Shown here: positions 1 to 7,759 of the stretch, in pieces
Position numbering within the stretch: the stretch's first letter is position 1
How the letters are laid out: the number at the start of each line of letters is the position of its first letter
Notes under the pieces: model-generated
The model's input: the letters and a program-made list of their open reading frames with translations, nothing else
What the model was told of the DNA's origin: nothing
Database searches by the model: none
Position numbers and translations under genes: made by a program
Assembly (NCBI RefSeq): GCF_003074055.1
Contig: NZ_CP029043.1
Coordinates: forward strand, 1,240,001 to 1,304,000
Direction of reading: 5' to 3'
Length of the DNA: 64,000 nt
From: Streptomyces nigra
GTDB taxonomy: Bacteria > Actinomycetota > Actinomycetes > Streptomycetales > Streptomycetaceae

Positions 1-2
1 AT

Positions 3-179
3 GGTCAGGGGGTCGTCTGCATCGCCCTGAGCTCGCCCGAGGGCGAGGCACTGCTCGAGGCCCCCGCGCGAGCCCTGGAGTCCTTCCTGAAGCGGACGGA
101 CGCCGCCGTGCCCCCCGGTACGGAACACCGTCACTTCGACCTCGACCAGGAGCTCTCGCACATCCTGGCGGAAAGCTAG
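3..179 (+). CDS. ssgB: Sporulation-specific cell division protein SsgB (3' end only)
   Basis: This is the C-terminal 58 codons of an SsgA-like (SALP) protein; the start lies outside the window. The frame ends at TAG 177-179 and contains the family's C-terminal signature, seen as ALESFLKRTDAAVPPGTEH followed by a short acidic helix ending in HILAES. This tail matches SsgB as I remember it. SsgB marks the future septum site during Streptomyces sporulation and helps recruit FtsZ. The alternative is another SALP paralogue, but the tail and the neighbouring genes favour SsgB. Confidence 0.9.
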   Translation, partial: GQGVVCIALSSPEGEALLEAPARALESFLKRTDAAVPPGTEHRHFDLDQELSHILAES

Positions 180-255
180 GGCGAGATCCCCGCAAGCCGC
201 CCGGCGCCGTCGACTCGGGGTGACGGCTCGGGCCAGGACAACCGCATAGGCAGGC

Positions 256-294
256 CACCGGCGCCGTCCTCGCACCGCGAGGGCGGCGCCGGTG
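256..294. terminator. Hairpin terminator after ssgB
   Basis: Two 18-nt arms (256-273 and 277-294) pair almost perfectly around a 3-nt loop, with one G-T pair. It begins 77 nt after the ssgB stop. There is no T-run, as is usual for Streptomyces terminators. Confidence 0.7.
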
Positions 295-503
295 TGTCGG
301 GGCCTGTGGGGGCCCCTGAGGGCTCTGGTGCGTCGCCAGGGCACCGGACGGCCGTTCCGCCCGCCCATGGGAACCGTGGGCGGGCCCCGGGCGTTCTATT
401 CGAAGCCATGTGCGGACGACGGCGGTGTGCCGGCGGCGTGAGCCACTACCATCGGCCAGCATCGGCGGGCGCCCACGCCCACCTCCAGGCCAGGGAGCAG
501 AAC

Positions 504-1064
504 GTGCTGATCACCCATGACGCCCGGTGCGCACTCGATGTCGTGGTGGATCTGGTGAACACCGCGCCGGACGAGGACGGCGGCGAGGACGGGCTGTCGG
601 ACATCACGGCCCTTGCCGACTTCGTACGAAAGCACGACATCAGCGATGTCGGGGTGCTGTCCGAGTTCGATCTGTCGGCGGTGCGCAAGGTGCGCGGCCG
701 GTTCGCGTCGATCTTCGCGGCGTCGGACCCGAGGGCCGCGGCCGGGCTGATCAACGAACTCGTGGCGGCGGCGGGCACCACTCCGCGCCTCACCGACCAC
801 GACGGCCACGGCTGGCATGTGCACTACTTCGCCCCGGGCGCGTCCGTGGCGGACCATCTCGCGGCCGACTGCGGCATGGCGCTGGCCTTCTTCGTGGTGG
901 CCGGGGAGCAGGAGCGGCTGCGGCGCTGCGAGGCACCGGACTGCCGGCACGCCTTCGTGGACCTGTCGCGCAACCGTTCGCGCCGGTACTGCGACAGCCG
1001 GACCTGCGGCAACCGTCTGCATGTGGCCGCCTACCGGGCGCGCCGCAAGGAGGCCACCGGCTGA
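504..1064 (+). CDS. CGNR zinc-finger domain protein (ABATE-type)
   Basis: A 186-residue protein with an N-terminal helical region opening with ITHDARCALDVVVDLVNT, and a C-terminal CGNR zinc finger from about residue 136. The finger shows RCEAPDC, then YCDSRTCGNR and a basic tail YRARRKEA. Four cysteines (CX4C, CX4C) and the CGNR motif define the family, which is thought to bind nucleic acid and regulate transcription; the target is unknown. I chose GTG 504 because GGGAG lies 6 nt upstream and the N-terminal domain begins right there. The frame stays open upstream to 294, but that stretch looks like non-coding sequence. Confidence 0.85.
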   Translation: MLITHDARCALDVVVDLVNTAPDEDGGEDGLSDITALADFVRKHDISDVGVLSEFDLSAVRKVRGRFASIFAASDPRAAAGLINELVAAAGTTPRLTDHDGHGWHVHYFAPGASVADHLAADCGMALAFFVVAGEQERLRRCEAPDCRHAFVDLSRNRSRRYCDSRTCGNRLHVAAYRARRKEATG

Positions 1065-1111
1065 GAGGCTGAGACGCCGGGCGGACACGCGGACGGGGGC
1101 CTGGACGCGGG

Positions 1112-1132
1112 CCCCGGCGGGTGGCGCCGGGG
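1112..1132. terminator. Hairpin between convergent genes
   Basis: An 8-bp G/C stem (1112-1119 with 1125-1132) with a 5-nt loop lies between the stop of the CGNR gene and the stop of the convergent small membrane protein gene. It could serve both directions. Confidence 0.45.
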
Positions 1133-1146
1133 ACCGCGGGTACGGC

Positions 1147-1299
1147 TCAGAGCAGCAGCAGATCGTGCAGCGCAGCCATGAGCAGCAGACACCCGATCAC
1201 CGCAAGGAAGATCATCAGCGGTGGCTGGGAAAGGGCGAAGAGGCACCCACGAGGCTCGTCCTGAGGTGGCGCGGCCTCGCTCTGTGTCGTGTCCAGCAT
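1147..1299 (-). CDS. Small single-pass membrane protein
   Basis: A 50-residue protein with a charged N-terminus (MLDTTQSEAAPPQDEPRG) and one hydrophobic helix from about residue 27 (PLMIFLAVIGCLLLMAAL) ending in HDLLLL. No function can be assigned. ATG 1299 is preferred because an upstream extension of the frame would be arginine and histidine rich and lacks a ribosome site. The preceding GCGAG is only a weak ribosome site. Small membrane proteins of this type are common next to ssgB in Streptomyces. Confidence 0.6.
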   Translation of the reverse strand: MLDTTQSEAAPPQDEPRGCLFALSQPPLMIFLAVIGCLLLMAALHDLLLL

Positions 1300-1455
1300 C
1301 TCGCGGGCGATGATGGCGCAGACGGACCCCGCTCCGCGATCAACACGCCCGGAATGAGCGGGTGTTCGCTGTATTCCGTGATGTCCGGTCCGAGTCGTGA
1401 TCATTCGGGGCCGGACGGCGACCCACTGTGTCGCTTCGCTCCGGAAACGCCCCGG

Positions 1456-1899
1456 TCAGATGCCGTGCTTCTTCAGAATGGCCTCGATGTCGCTGAAGTC
1501 GTCGGCGGGCTCGGCGCGCGGGGCGCTCGCGGGCCGCTTCGACGGCTTGGACCCCTCCCCCAGCGAGGGCGCGGACGCCGCAGGCGCCACTGCCTCGCGG
1601 CGCTCGGCCGCCCGGGCCTCCTTGCGCTCCTTGCGCGTGCCGCCGCGGCGGCGCTCCACCGCGCGGCTGGTCGCGAACAGCACCCAGGACAGCCCCAGCA
1701 CACCGAAGCCCACCCAGGCCGTCGGGCTGAAGGCGGTGTCGGCCAGCCACTCGACGACCCCGGTCATCACCAGCCCCAGGGGCACCAGCGCGTACGCCGC
1801 GATACGCGTGGCCGCGAGGAAACGCTTGCGGTACGCCGTGACCGCCGCGATGCCCAGGCCGGCCGCGGCGACGGCGGAACAGACGGTCTCGGCGATCAT
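1456..1899 (-). CDS. Conserved membrane protein with charged C-terminal tail
   Basis: A 147-residue protein with three predicted hydrophobic segments in the first 80 residues (around MIAETVCSAVAAAGLGIAAV, then IAAYALVPLGLVMTGVVEWL, then WVGFGVLGLSWVLFAT). A basic/acidic cytoplasmic tail follows, ending DIEAILKKHGI. ATG 1899 is preceded by GGAGG with 6-nt spacing, which decides the start against a longer open frame that runs antisense through the next gene. It resembles the cell-division-associated small membrane proteins found near ssgB, but I cannot name a role. It diverges from the thioredoxin-fold gene. Confidence 0.75.
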   Translation of the reverse strand: MIAETVCSAVAAAGLGIAAVTAYRKRFLAATRIAAYALVPLGLVMTGVVEWLADTAFSPTAWVGFGVLGLSWVLFATSRAVERRRGGTRKERKEARAAERREAVAPAASAPSLGEGSKPSKRPASAPRAEPADDFSDIEAILKKHGI

Positions 1900-2079
1900 T
1901 CCGGGCCTCCAGGCGGGCTGCGTCCGACAGGGCACTTCTTCCTTCCATCCTGCACCGCCGCCACCCCGCCCGGCCACGGCTCGGGCCGACATCAGGGACA
2001 TCTCCGGGGTCGTCTCCTCCCGAGGTCCCGGTCGCGGGCCGGATTGGGTGGGCCCGGCCGGGACTGGGAGACTGGGACC

Positions 2080-2601
2080 ATGAACGACTCCTCCCCCGAC
2101 CGCACCGCTGTCGTCCTCGACTTCTGGTGCGAGCTGCAGTGTCCCGACTGCCGTAGCGCCCTCGACGATCTGCGTGCCCTGCGCGCCCGCTACGGCGACC
2201 GGCTGGAGCTGCGGCTGCGGCACTTCCCCCTGGAGAAGCACAAGCACGCGTTCGCCGCCGCGCAGGCCGCCGAGGAGGCCCTGGAGCAGGGGCAGGGGTG
2301 GCCGTACATCGAGGCCGTGCTCGGCCGGGTCGAGGAGCTGGACCGCCAGGGCGAGCCCTTCCTGATCGAGGCGGCCCGGGAACTCGGCCTGGACGCGGAG
2401 GAGTTCGACACCGCGCTGATCGACGGCCGGCACATCCTGATCGTCGACGCCGACCAGGCCGAGGGCAAGGCGATCGGCGTGACCGGCACCCCCACCTATG
2501 TGATCGACGGTGAGCGCCTCGACGGCGGCAGGAGCCAGGAGGGGCTGCGCGAGCGCGTCGAGGAGATCGTGGACCGGCTGCTGGCGGAGCAGGGGGCCTG
2601 A
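2080..2601 (+). CDS. DsbA/FrnE-type thioredoxin-fold oxidoreductase
   Basis: A 173-residue protein with no signal peptide. The redox motif CPDC sits near residue 20 in WCELQCPDC. The cis-proline loop GVTGTPTYVIDG lies near residue 135, with helical DsbA-type sequence between. The protein is therefore probably a cytoplasmic disulfide oxidoreductase or isomerase of the DsbA family; the substrate is unknown. ATG 2080 follows the weakly purine-rich GGGAGACTGGGACC. It ends 6 nt before the convergent acetyltransferase gene. Confidence 0.85.
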   Translation: MNDSSPDRTAVVLDFWCELQCPDCRSALDDLRALRARYGDRLELRLRHFPLEKHKHAFAAAQAAEEALEQGQGWPYIEAVLGRVEELDRQGEPFLIEAARELGLDAEEFDTALIDGRHILIVDADQAEGKAIGVTGTPTYVIDGERLDGGRSQEGLRERVEEIVDRLLAEQGA

Positions 2602-2607
2602 CCGCCG

Positions 2608-3432
2608 TCAGAGCAGGTTCTTGTAGAGGGCGTACGCCGTCGTCTCGTAGCCGAGCGAGTCGTAGAGCCGCTCGGCGGCGGAGTTGCCCGCGAAGACGTT
2701 GAGGCCGATCATCCGGTGCCCGGCGGCGATCGCCCGGCCCTCGGCCAGCAGCATCAGCGAGCGGCCGTGACCCCGGCCCCGGTGCTCCGGGACGGTCTCG
2801 ACGTCGTACACATAGGCACGGCCCTGGTGGGTGCCGACCCAGACGGTGCCCACCGGTGTGCCCTCGTGCTCCAGGACGTCGAGGGTCGTCCCCGGCGTCC
2901 GCAACCCGTGGGGCAGGAGTGCCTCGTGGTCCCGGCGCGACTTCGCCCGGGCCTCGTCCTCGGGGACGCCGCGCTCGACCCAGGAGCGCACGTAGTCCTC
3001 GTCGCTCTTGACGATCCACTCCGCGTACTCGGATTCGGTCATGGGCCGCGCCCGGCTGCCTGGCGGCAGCGCGGGCGGGCTGTCGCCGAGGGCCTTGGCC
3101 ATGCCCCGGTTGCGCACGAGGTAGCCGAGCGCGGTGACCAGGCGCAGCGCCGGGACCGCGTCGCCGGGAACCGTCACCTCGATCCGGGTGCAGCCCCAGC
3201 CGCGCGCCACCTCCTCCGCGGCGAGCGCGGCGACGGTGGCCCGGCCCCGCCGCCGGTCGGCCTCCTCGATGCGCAGCTCCGTCACCCGGGCCACGCCCTC
3301 GCCGAAGACGGGGTGCGTGCCCAGCAGGAGGACGCCGACGGGGCGGCCGTTCACACACACCTGGTAGCGGCGCGAACGGGTCCCGTCGGGATGGCGCTGA
3401 AGCGGCTCGGTCGGCCGCAGGGTCGTGGTCAT
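2608..3432 (-). CDS. GNAT family N-acetyltransferase, two domains
   Basis: A 274-residue protein built from two GNAT-like halves. The C-terminal half carries the acetyl-CoA loop as VPEHRGRGHGRSLMLLAEG and a good GNAT ending (GNSAAERLYDSLGYETTAYAL). The N-terminal half has a similar loop (IEEADRRRGRATVAALAAEE) and a GYLVRN end. The substrate is unknown. ATG 3432 was chosen because the protein begins MTTTLRP and the longer upstream frame is arginine-rich antisense sequence. It diverges from nothing close and follows the pabC stop by 65 nt on the same strand. Confidence 0.85.
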   Translation of the reverse strand: MTTTLRPTEPLQRHPDGTRSRRYQVCVNGRPVGVLLLGTHPVFGEGVARVTELRIEEADRRRGRATVAALAAEEVARGWGCTRIEVTVPGDAVPALRLVTALGYLVRNRGMAKALGDSPPALPPGSRARPMTESEYAEWIVKSDEDYVRSWVERGVPEDEARAKSRRDHEALLPHGLRTPGTTLDVLEHEGTPVGTVWVGTHQGRAYVYDVETVPEHRGRGHGRSLMLLAEGRAIAAGHRMIGLNVFAGNSAAERLYDSLGYETTAYALYKNLL

Positions 3433-3497
3433 CAGGTGTGTTCTACCCGGCGGACAGCCCCTGCGGCAGACGAATTTCCCTACCGGTCGGGTCGTCC

Positions 3498-4319
3498 CTA
3501 CGGGTCGAGGTCGTCGCCGGAGCGCTCCTCGAAGATCCGCATGGCCTTGGCGGTCACCGGGCCGGGCGCGCCCGGCAGTTCGCGGTCGTCGACGCGGTGC
3601 ACGGCCTGCACGTCGCGCAGGGTGGAGGTGAGGAAGACCTCGTCGGCCCGCTCCAGGACGTCCAGCGGCAGGTCGGTCTCCTTGGCACCGGTCCACTCGA
3701 CGGTGAGGGCGCGGGTGATGCCGGCGAGGCAGCCCGACGCCACCGGCGGGGTGTGGATCTCGCCGTCCAGGACGACGAAGACGTTGGAGCCGGTGCCCTC
3801 GCAGAGCTGTCCGACGGTGTTGGCGAACAGGGCCTCGGAGGCGCCGTGTTCATGGGCGCGGGCGAGCGCGACGACGTTCTCGGCGTACGAGGTGGTCTTC
3901 AGGCCGGTGAGCGCGCCCCGCTCGTTACGGGTCCAGGGGACCGTGACCACGGCCGTGCTGTCGGGGCGCCGGCTGGTCTCGCCGAGGGCGACGACGAGCG
4001 TGGGGCCGTGCTCGCCGCGGTCGGAGCCGAGCGGGCCCTGGCCACCGGTGTAGGTGATGCGCAGCCGGCCGAGCGGCATCGGGTTGGCCTCCAGGACGGC
4101 GGCACAGGCCCGGCGGACCTCGTCGTGGTCGGGGGCGGGCAGGCCGAGCCCGAGCGCCGAACGCGTCAGCCGGTCGAGGTGCCGGGTCAGCGCGAACAGC
4201 CGGCCGTCCACCGCCTTCACGGTCTCGAAGATGCCGTCGCCCACGGTCAGACCGTGGTCGAAGACGGAGACGCGGGCGGTCTCGATGTCCTTCAGCCCGC
4301 CGTCGAGCCAGATCTTCAC
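3498..4319 (-). CDS. pabC: Aminodeoxychorismate lyase (PabC-like, class IV aminotransferase fold)
   Basis: A 273-residue class-IV PLP enzyme. The fold signature includes the N-terminal WLDGGL and FDHGLTVGDGIFETVK. The likely PLP-lysine is in GLKTTSYAENV (about residue 144), and the C-terminal part has GTGSNVFVV and GCLAGITR. In this context it should convert 4-amino-4-deoxychorismate to p-aminobenzoate and pyruvate for folate synthesis. GTG 4319 overlaps the pabB stop as GTGA and is preceded by GGAGAGGGA, so the two are co-translated. A D-amino-acid or branched-chain aminotransferase is the alternative, made less likely by the partner gene. Confidence 0.88.
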   Translation of the reverse strand: MKIWLDGGLKDIETARVSVFDHGLTVGDGIFETVKAVDGRLFALTRHLDRLTRSALGLGLPAPDHDEVRRACAAVLEANPMPLGRLRITYTGGQGPLGSDRGEHGPTLVVALGETSRRPDSTAVVTVPWTRNERGALTGLKTTSYAENVVALARAHEHGASEALFANTVGQLCEGTGSNVFVVLDGEIHTPPVASGCLAGITRALTVEWTGAKETDLPLDVLERADEVFLTSTLRDVQAVHRVDDRELPGAPGPVTAKAMRIFEERSGDDLDP

Positions 4320-5362
4320 GGTTGCAGTCCCTCTCCACTCACCTCGTACGTGCCCGACGCTACCGCGAGCAGCCGGGACGCCTTCAGTTCGGTCTCCCGC
4401 CACTCACCTTCGGGGTCCGACCCCCAGGTGATCCCCGCGCCGGTGCCGAAACGCAGTACGCCCGCGTCCCGGTCGATCCAGAAGGTCCGTATCCCGACGG
4501 CCAGCTCGCCGGTGCCGCGGTCTGCGTCGACCCAGCCGACCCCGCCGCAGTACGGCCCGCGCGGTGCCGTCTCCAGCGCGTCGATGATCCGCAGCGCGCT
4601 GGACTTGGGCGCGCCGGTGACCGAGCCGGGCGGGAACGCGGCGTCGAGGAGCTCCGGCCAGCCGGCGCCGGGGCGCAGCTCACCGCGGACGGTCGACACC
4701 AGGTGCACGAGCCCGGGGTGCTTCTCCACGGCGCACAGGTCGGGGACGGTCACCGTGCCGGTGGCGCAGACCCGGCCGATGTCGTTGCGCACGAGGTCGA
4801 CGATCATGACGTTCTCGGCGTAGTCCTTCTCCAGGAGGTCCGCCTCGGTGCGGCCGGTGCCCTTGATCGGCCCGGACTCGACGACACGGCCGTCGCGGCG
4901 CAGGAAGAGCTCGGGCGAGGCGGTGGCGATCTCGACGCCGTGCCCCGGCAGCCGAATCGTTCCGGCGTACGGCGCCGGGTTGCCGCGGGCCAGCAGGGCG
5001 GTGAGCGCGTCGACGTCGGCGTCCGCCGCGACCGGCGCGCTGAGCACCCGGCAGAGGTTGGCCTGGTAGACCTCGCCGGCCGCGATGTGCTCGCGGATGC
5101 GCCGCACCCCGGCCGTGTACGCGACGCGGTCGAGGGACGACGTCCAGTCACCGGCCGTCGGCCCGGCCCACGCCCCCGGCACCGGGGCGGGCACCTCCTC
5201 CCGTAGTACGTCCTGGAAGCGGGCGCAGGTCAGCGCGCCCTCGAAATCGGCGCAGACGGCCCAGAAGCCGCTGGAGTCGAGGGCCGCGGGATCGCTGGTG
5301 ACGTCGAGGAGACCGGTGGCGACGCGGTCGCCGAAACGGGCGAGAGGCGGGAGGTCGTGCAC
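4316..5362 (-). CDS. pabB: Aminodeoxychorismate synthase component I (PabB-like)
   Basis: A 348-residue chorismate-binding enzyme of the TrpE/PabB family. Recognisable blocks are AAGEVYQANLCR, ESGPIKGTGRTEADLLEKDY, NVMIVDLVRNDIGRVC, FPPGSVTGAPK and GPYCGGVGWVDADRGTGELAV. It aminates chorismate to 4-amino-4-deoxychorismate; no glutaminase domain is fused and none is adjacent. It is short for the family and begins close to the catalytic domain. The start (GTG 5362) is uncertain because no good ribosome site precedes it; upstream sequence in this frame runs antisense through tRNA genes and cannot be coding. The next gene overlaps its stop by 4 nt. Confidence 0.88.
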   Translation of the reverse strand: MHDLPPLARFGDRVATGLLDVTSDPAALDSSGFWAVCADFEGALTCARFQDVLREEVPAPVPGAWAGPTAGDWTSSLDRVAYTAGVRRIREHIAAGEVYQANLCRVLSAPVAADADVDALTALLARGNPAPYAGTIRLPGHGVEIATASPELFLRRDGRVVESGPIKGTGRTEADLLEKDYAENVMIVDLVRNDIGRVCATGTVTVPDLCAVEKHPGLVHLVSTVRGELRPGAGWPELLDAAFPPGSVTGAPKSSALRIIDALETAPRGPYCGGVGWVDADRGTGELAVGIRTFWIDRDAGVLRFGTGAGITWGSDPEGEWRETELKASRLLAVASGTYEVSGEGLQP

Positions 5363-5542
5363 GCCGTCGAGTCTATGGCCGGTGTCCGCGGCGTGACCTG
5401 GACCTGTCCTTCCGGGGCGGCTCCCCGGCTCGCCGAGCAGGTGAGGCGCAGCACGCTGCGCAAACGCGTTTTTGTACTGGCCCGGGAATCCGCTAGAGTT
5501 CAACTCGTCGCCGGGCCGCGGGAGCGGATCGGGAAACGACAA

Positions 5543-5615
5543 GCGGACGTAGCTCAGTTGGTAGAGCGCAACCTTGCCAAGGTTGAGGTCGCGAGTTCGA
5601 GCCTCGTCGTCCGCT
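5543..5615 (+). tRNA. tRNA-Gly (GCC)
   Basis: A 73-nt cloverleaf: acceptor stem GCGGACG with CGTCCGC, D arm starting TAGCTC, anticodon stem CAACC/GGTTG with loop TTGCCAA giving anticodon GCC, and T loop TTCGAGC. CCA is not encoded. It is the first of five tandem tRNA genes and is divergent from pabB. Confidence 0.97.
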
Positions 5616-5652
5616 CGAAGGAACAAGGGGATCTTCCCGACCCCTCACTCCT

Positions 5653-5726
5653 GGTGGAGTGGCCGAGAGGCGAGGCAACGGCCTGCAAAGCCGTCTACAC
5701 GGGTTCAAATCCCGTCTCCACCTCCA
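5653..5726 (+). tRNA. tRNA-Cys (GCA)
   Basis: Acceptor stem GGTGGAG with CTCCACC, anticodon loop CTGCAAA giving anticodon GCA, T loop TTCAAAT. Unlike its neighbours, CCA is encoded (5724-5726). It lies 37 nt after tRNA-Gly. Confidence 0.97.
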
Positions 5727-5727
5727 A

Positions 5728-5799
5728 GGACGATTAGCTCAGCGGGAGAGCGCTTCCCTGACACGGAAGAGGTCACTGGTTCAATCCCAGTATCGTCCA
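5728..5799 (+). tRNA. tRNA-Val (GAC), copy 1
   Basis: A 72-nt cloverleaf with acceptor stem GGACGAT/ATCGTCC, anticodon stem CTTCC/GGAAG, loop CTGACAC giving anticodon GAC, and T loop TTCAATC. It starts one base after the CCA of tRNA-Cys, so the two must come from one precursor. Confidence 0.97.
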
Positions 5800-5833
5800 C
5801 TGGATCTTCGACCGATCATCGAAGGTCTGACCC

Positions 5834-5905
5834 GCGCGATTAGCTCAGCGGGAGAGCGCTTCCCTGACACGGAAGAGGTCACTGGTTCAATCCCAGTATC
5901 GCGCA
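5834..5905 (+). tRNA. tRNA-Val (GAC), copy 2 with altered acceptor stem
   Basis: Identical to copies 1 and 3 except for two compensated acceptor-stem pairs: GCGCGAT/ATCGCGC instead of GGACGAT/ATCGTCC. Anticodon GAC. Confidence 0.97.
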
Positions 5906-5939
5906 CGCAGTGCCCACGGCCCCCGGGTCGTGGTCCCGA

Positions 5940-6011
5940 GGACGATTAGCTCAGCGGGAGAGCGCTTCCCTGACACGGAAGAGGTCACTGGTTCAATCCC
6001 AGTATCGTCCA
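5940..6011 (+). tRNA. tRNA-Val (GAC), copy 3
   Basis: Same sequence as copy 1, with acceptor stem GGACGAT/ATCGTCC and anticodon GAC. It is the last gene of the cluster and is followed 7 nt later by a terminator. Confidence 0.97.
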
Positions 6012-6017
6012 CACACC

Positions 6018-6050
6018 GAAGCCCCCGGTCGTCGACCGGGGCTTCTTCGT
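6018..6050 (+). terminator. Intrinsic terminator of the tRNA cluster
   Basis: Arms GAAGCCCC (6018-6025) and GGGGCTTC (6038-6045) pair, with a further GGTC/GACC stem inside the loop. The T-rich TTCGT follows. It lies directly after the last tRNA-Val. Confidence 0.85.
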
Positions 6051-6061
6051 GGCCTGGCGGC

Positions 6062-6352
6062 TCAGCTGGAGAACAGCATGTGGCCGAAGCTCTTGTGGCG
6101 GCGGTTGCCGTAGTGGGCGCCGTGCCCGCCGTGCGGAGCGCCCCACGCCGGGGCCTGCGGGGCGGCGGCCGGGTAGGCCTGCGGAGCGGCCGGGGGCGGC
6201 GGGGCCGGCTGGGTCCACTGGGACTCCAGCCGGGTCAGCGCCTCCAGCTCGCCGTAGTCGAGGAAGATCCCCCGGCAGCCGCTGCACTGCTCTATCTGCA
6301 CGCCGTTGCGGTTGTAGGTGTGCATCGGCGCATGGCACTTCGGACACTGCAT
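6062..6352 (-). CDS. Zinc-ribbon (TFIIB-type) protein
   Basis: A 96-residue protein starting with a zinc ribbon: CPKC at residues 3-6 and CSGC near residue 24, followed by RGIFLDYGELEALTRLE, the classic zf-TFIIB pattern. The rest is a Pro/Ala linker and a Gly/His-rich tail (HGGHGAHYGNRRHKSFGH). No specific role is known. ATG 6352 lies 12 nt after GAGGAG. A TTG four codons upstream abuts that ribosome site too closely to be the better start. Confidence 0.85.
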   Translation of the reverse strand: MQCPKCHAPMHTYNRNGVQIEQCSGCRGIFLDYGELEALTRLESQWTQPAPPPPAAPQAYPAAAPQAPAWGAPHGGHGAHYGNRRHKSFGHMLFSS

Positions 6353-6433
6353 CGTTCGGCTCAACTCCTCGCCGGTCGGTTCTGCTTCGCGTCTCGCCTG
6401 GACAGACTCTGCCCGGCTGCGGTCGGTTGCACC

Positions 6434-7378
6434 CTACTTCGGGGTGCCCTGGGTCAACTCGGGCGGGACGGGCACCATTCGGTCACAGGCGTCCACCAGG
6501 CACTGCTCGACCTCGTCCAGGGCCCGCCCCTCGGCGGTCGCCTTGGTGATCGCGCGGGCGGCGGTCTGCACGGTGAGGGCACGGGCCGGGACGTCCAGCG
6601 CCGACCAGGGGTCTCCTTCGGCCGGGACGGCGGGGCCGCCGGCGGCCCGGTAGGCGGCGAGGAAGCGACTCCACTCGTCGGGTTCCAGCAGTCCGCAGGC
6701 GTACCAGGCGGCCGGGCGGCCCAGGTCCCAGGCGGGGACGCCAGTGCCGAGGTCGTCGACGTCGATCAGCAGCCACGGCCCGTCCGGCGCCGGGTGCCGG
6801 ACGAGCTGGCCGAGGTGGAAGTCGCCGTGGCACAGGGCGCCCGGGGCCGGCTGCGGGGCCTCGGCGCGGGCCCAGGCCGGGAGGGCGTCCCAGGCGCGCA
6901 GAACGGTGGACGCCGCCGGGCGCGGGGTGCCGGTGGCGGAGCGGAGCCGAGTCACGGCGAGCGCGGCCTTCGCCGGTCCCCGCATCACGGGCGGCCCGGC
7001 CGGGACGGGCGCGCGGTGCAGCCCGGCGAGCAGCGCCGCGGCCTCCTCCCAGGGAGCCGCGTCGGGGTCGGCGGGGTCCACGGGACGGCCGTACGGCCAG
7101 CAGGTGACGAGCCGGCCGTGCAGGTCGGCGGGCGCGGGGGTGAGCGGGGGCAGGAGGAGGCCGGGGAGGCCCGCGGCGGTGGTGAGGCGGGGGACCAGGT
7201 CGGCCGGGGTGCTGTCCGGCGGGTGGGCCTTGGCCACGGTGCCGGCGTGCCGGACGACGGTGGCGTCGGGGCGGTCGGCGAGGGTGACGGCCGCACACGA
7301 CCCGCAGTCGGGAGCGCGGGAGTGGGCCGAGACCTCGGCGCGCGCGGCGAGGCCGGACAACAGGGAATGGGCGGTCAC
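6434..7378 (-). CDS. Aminoglycoside phosphotransferase-family kinase-like protein
   Basis: A 314-residue protein of the APH/choline-kinase fold. The catalytic loop is visible as LCHGDFHLGQLV (about residue 195) and the metal-binding aspartate in LLIDVDDLGTGVPAWDLGR. The N-terminal nucleotide-binding lobe is weakly conserved. Such proteins in Streptomyces are usually small-molecule kinases of unknown substrate, so drug resistance should not be assumed. GTG 7378 is supported by GAGGGACC 3 nt upstream. Confidence 0.8.
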   Translation of the reverse strand: MTAHSLLSGLAARAEVSAHSRAPDCGSCAAVTLADRPDATVVRHAGTVAKAHPPDSTPADLVPRLTTAAGLPGLLLPPLTPAPADLHGRLVTCWPYGRPVDPADPDAAPWEEAAALLAGLHRAPVPAGPPVMRGPAKAALAVTRLRSATGTPRPAASTVLRAWDALPAWARAEAPQPAPGALCHGDFHLGQLVRHPAPDGPWLLIDVDDLGTGVPAWDLGRPAAWYACGLLEPDEWSRFLAAYRAAGGPAVPAEGDPWSALDVPARALTVQTAARAITKATAEGRALDEVEQCLVDACDRMVPVPPELTQGTPK

Positions 7379-7567
7379 TTCGGTCCCTCGCAGGCGGGTC
7401 GGCTGGAGCGAGCGTACGTGGCCGCCCGCGGTGCCGGGCAAGAGCAATGCCGGCGCAGCTCCCCAGCTGCGCCGGCATCTGTGCCGTCCGCCGCACCCCC
7501 GTCCCCACGGGGTTTCATGGATGGGATGTCCCCGCCCGGACCGCTCTTCCGGGCCTGGGGTCGCCGC

Positions 7568-7759
7568 TCAGCGCCCCAGCATCACACCCACGGACGACGC
7601 CTGTGTGGCCACCGTCTCCCACCCGTCGAAGACGAGGAGGAGCAGGGCCGCCAGGGGAAGGGCCATCAGTGTCGCCACCAGCGGGTGGCGGCGGCCCTGG
7701 CGGCGCGGCGCGGTGCGCGCCTGGGTGCGGATCAGTGCCCGCGGTGCCGTCTGGGCCAT
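7568..7759 (-). CDS. Small membrane protein with basic N-terminus
   Basis: A 63-residue protein: a basic amino end (PRALIRTQARTAPRRQGRR), one transmembrane helix at about residues 27-43 (LVATLMALPLAALLLLVF), and a short outer tail ending SVGVMLGR. ATG 7759 has a strong ribosome site, AGGAGAGG, 4 nt upstream, which is the main reason for calling it real. No function is known. It could equally be read as an uncleaved signal peptide. Confidence 0.6.
   Translation of the reverse strand: MAQTAPRALIRTQARTAPRRQGRRHPLVATLMALPLAALLLLVFDGWETVATQASSVGVMLGR

Noticed and set aside
294..503. N-terminal extension of the CGNR protein
   Set aside because: The extra 70 codons are unlike the family and overlap the ssgB terminator; a good ribosome site precedes GTG 504.
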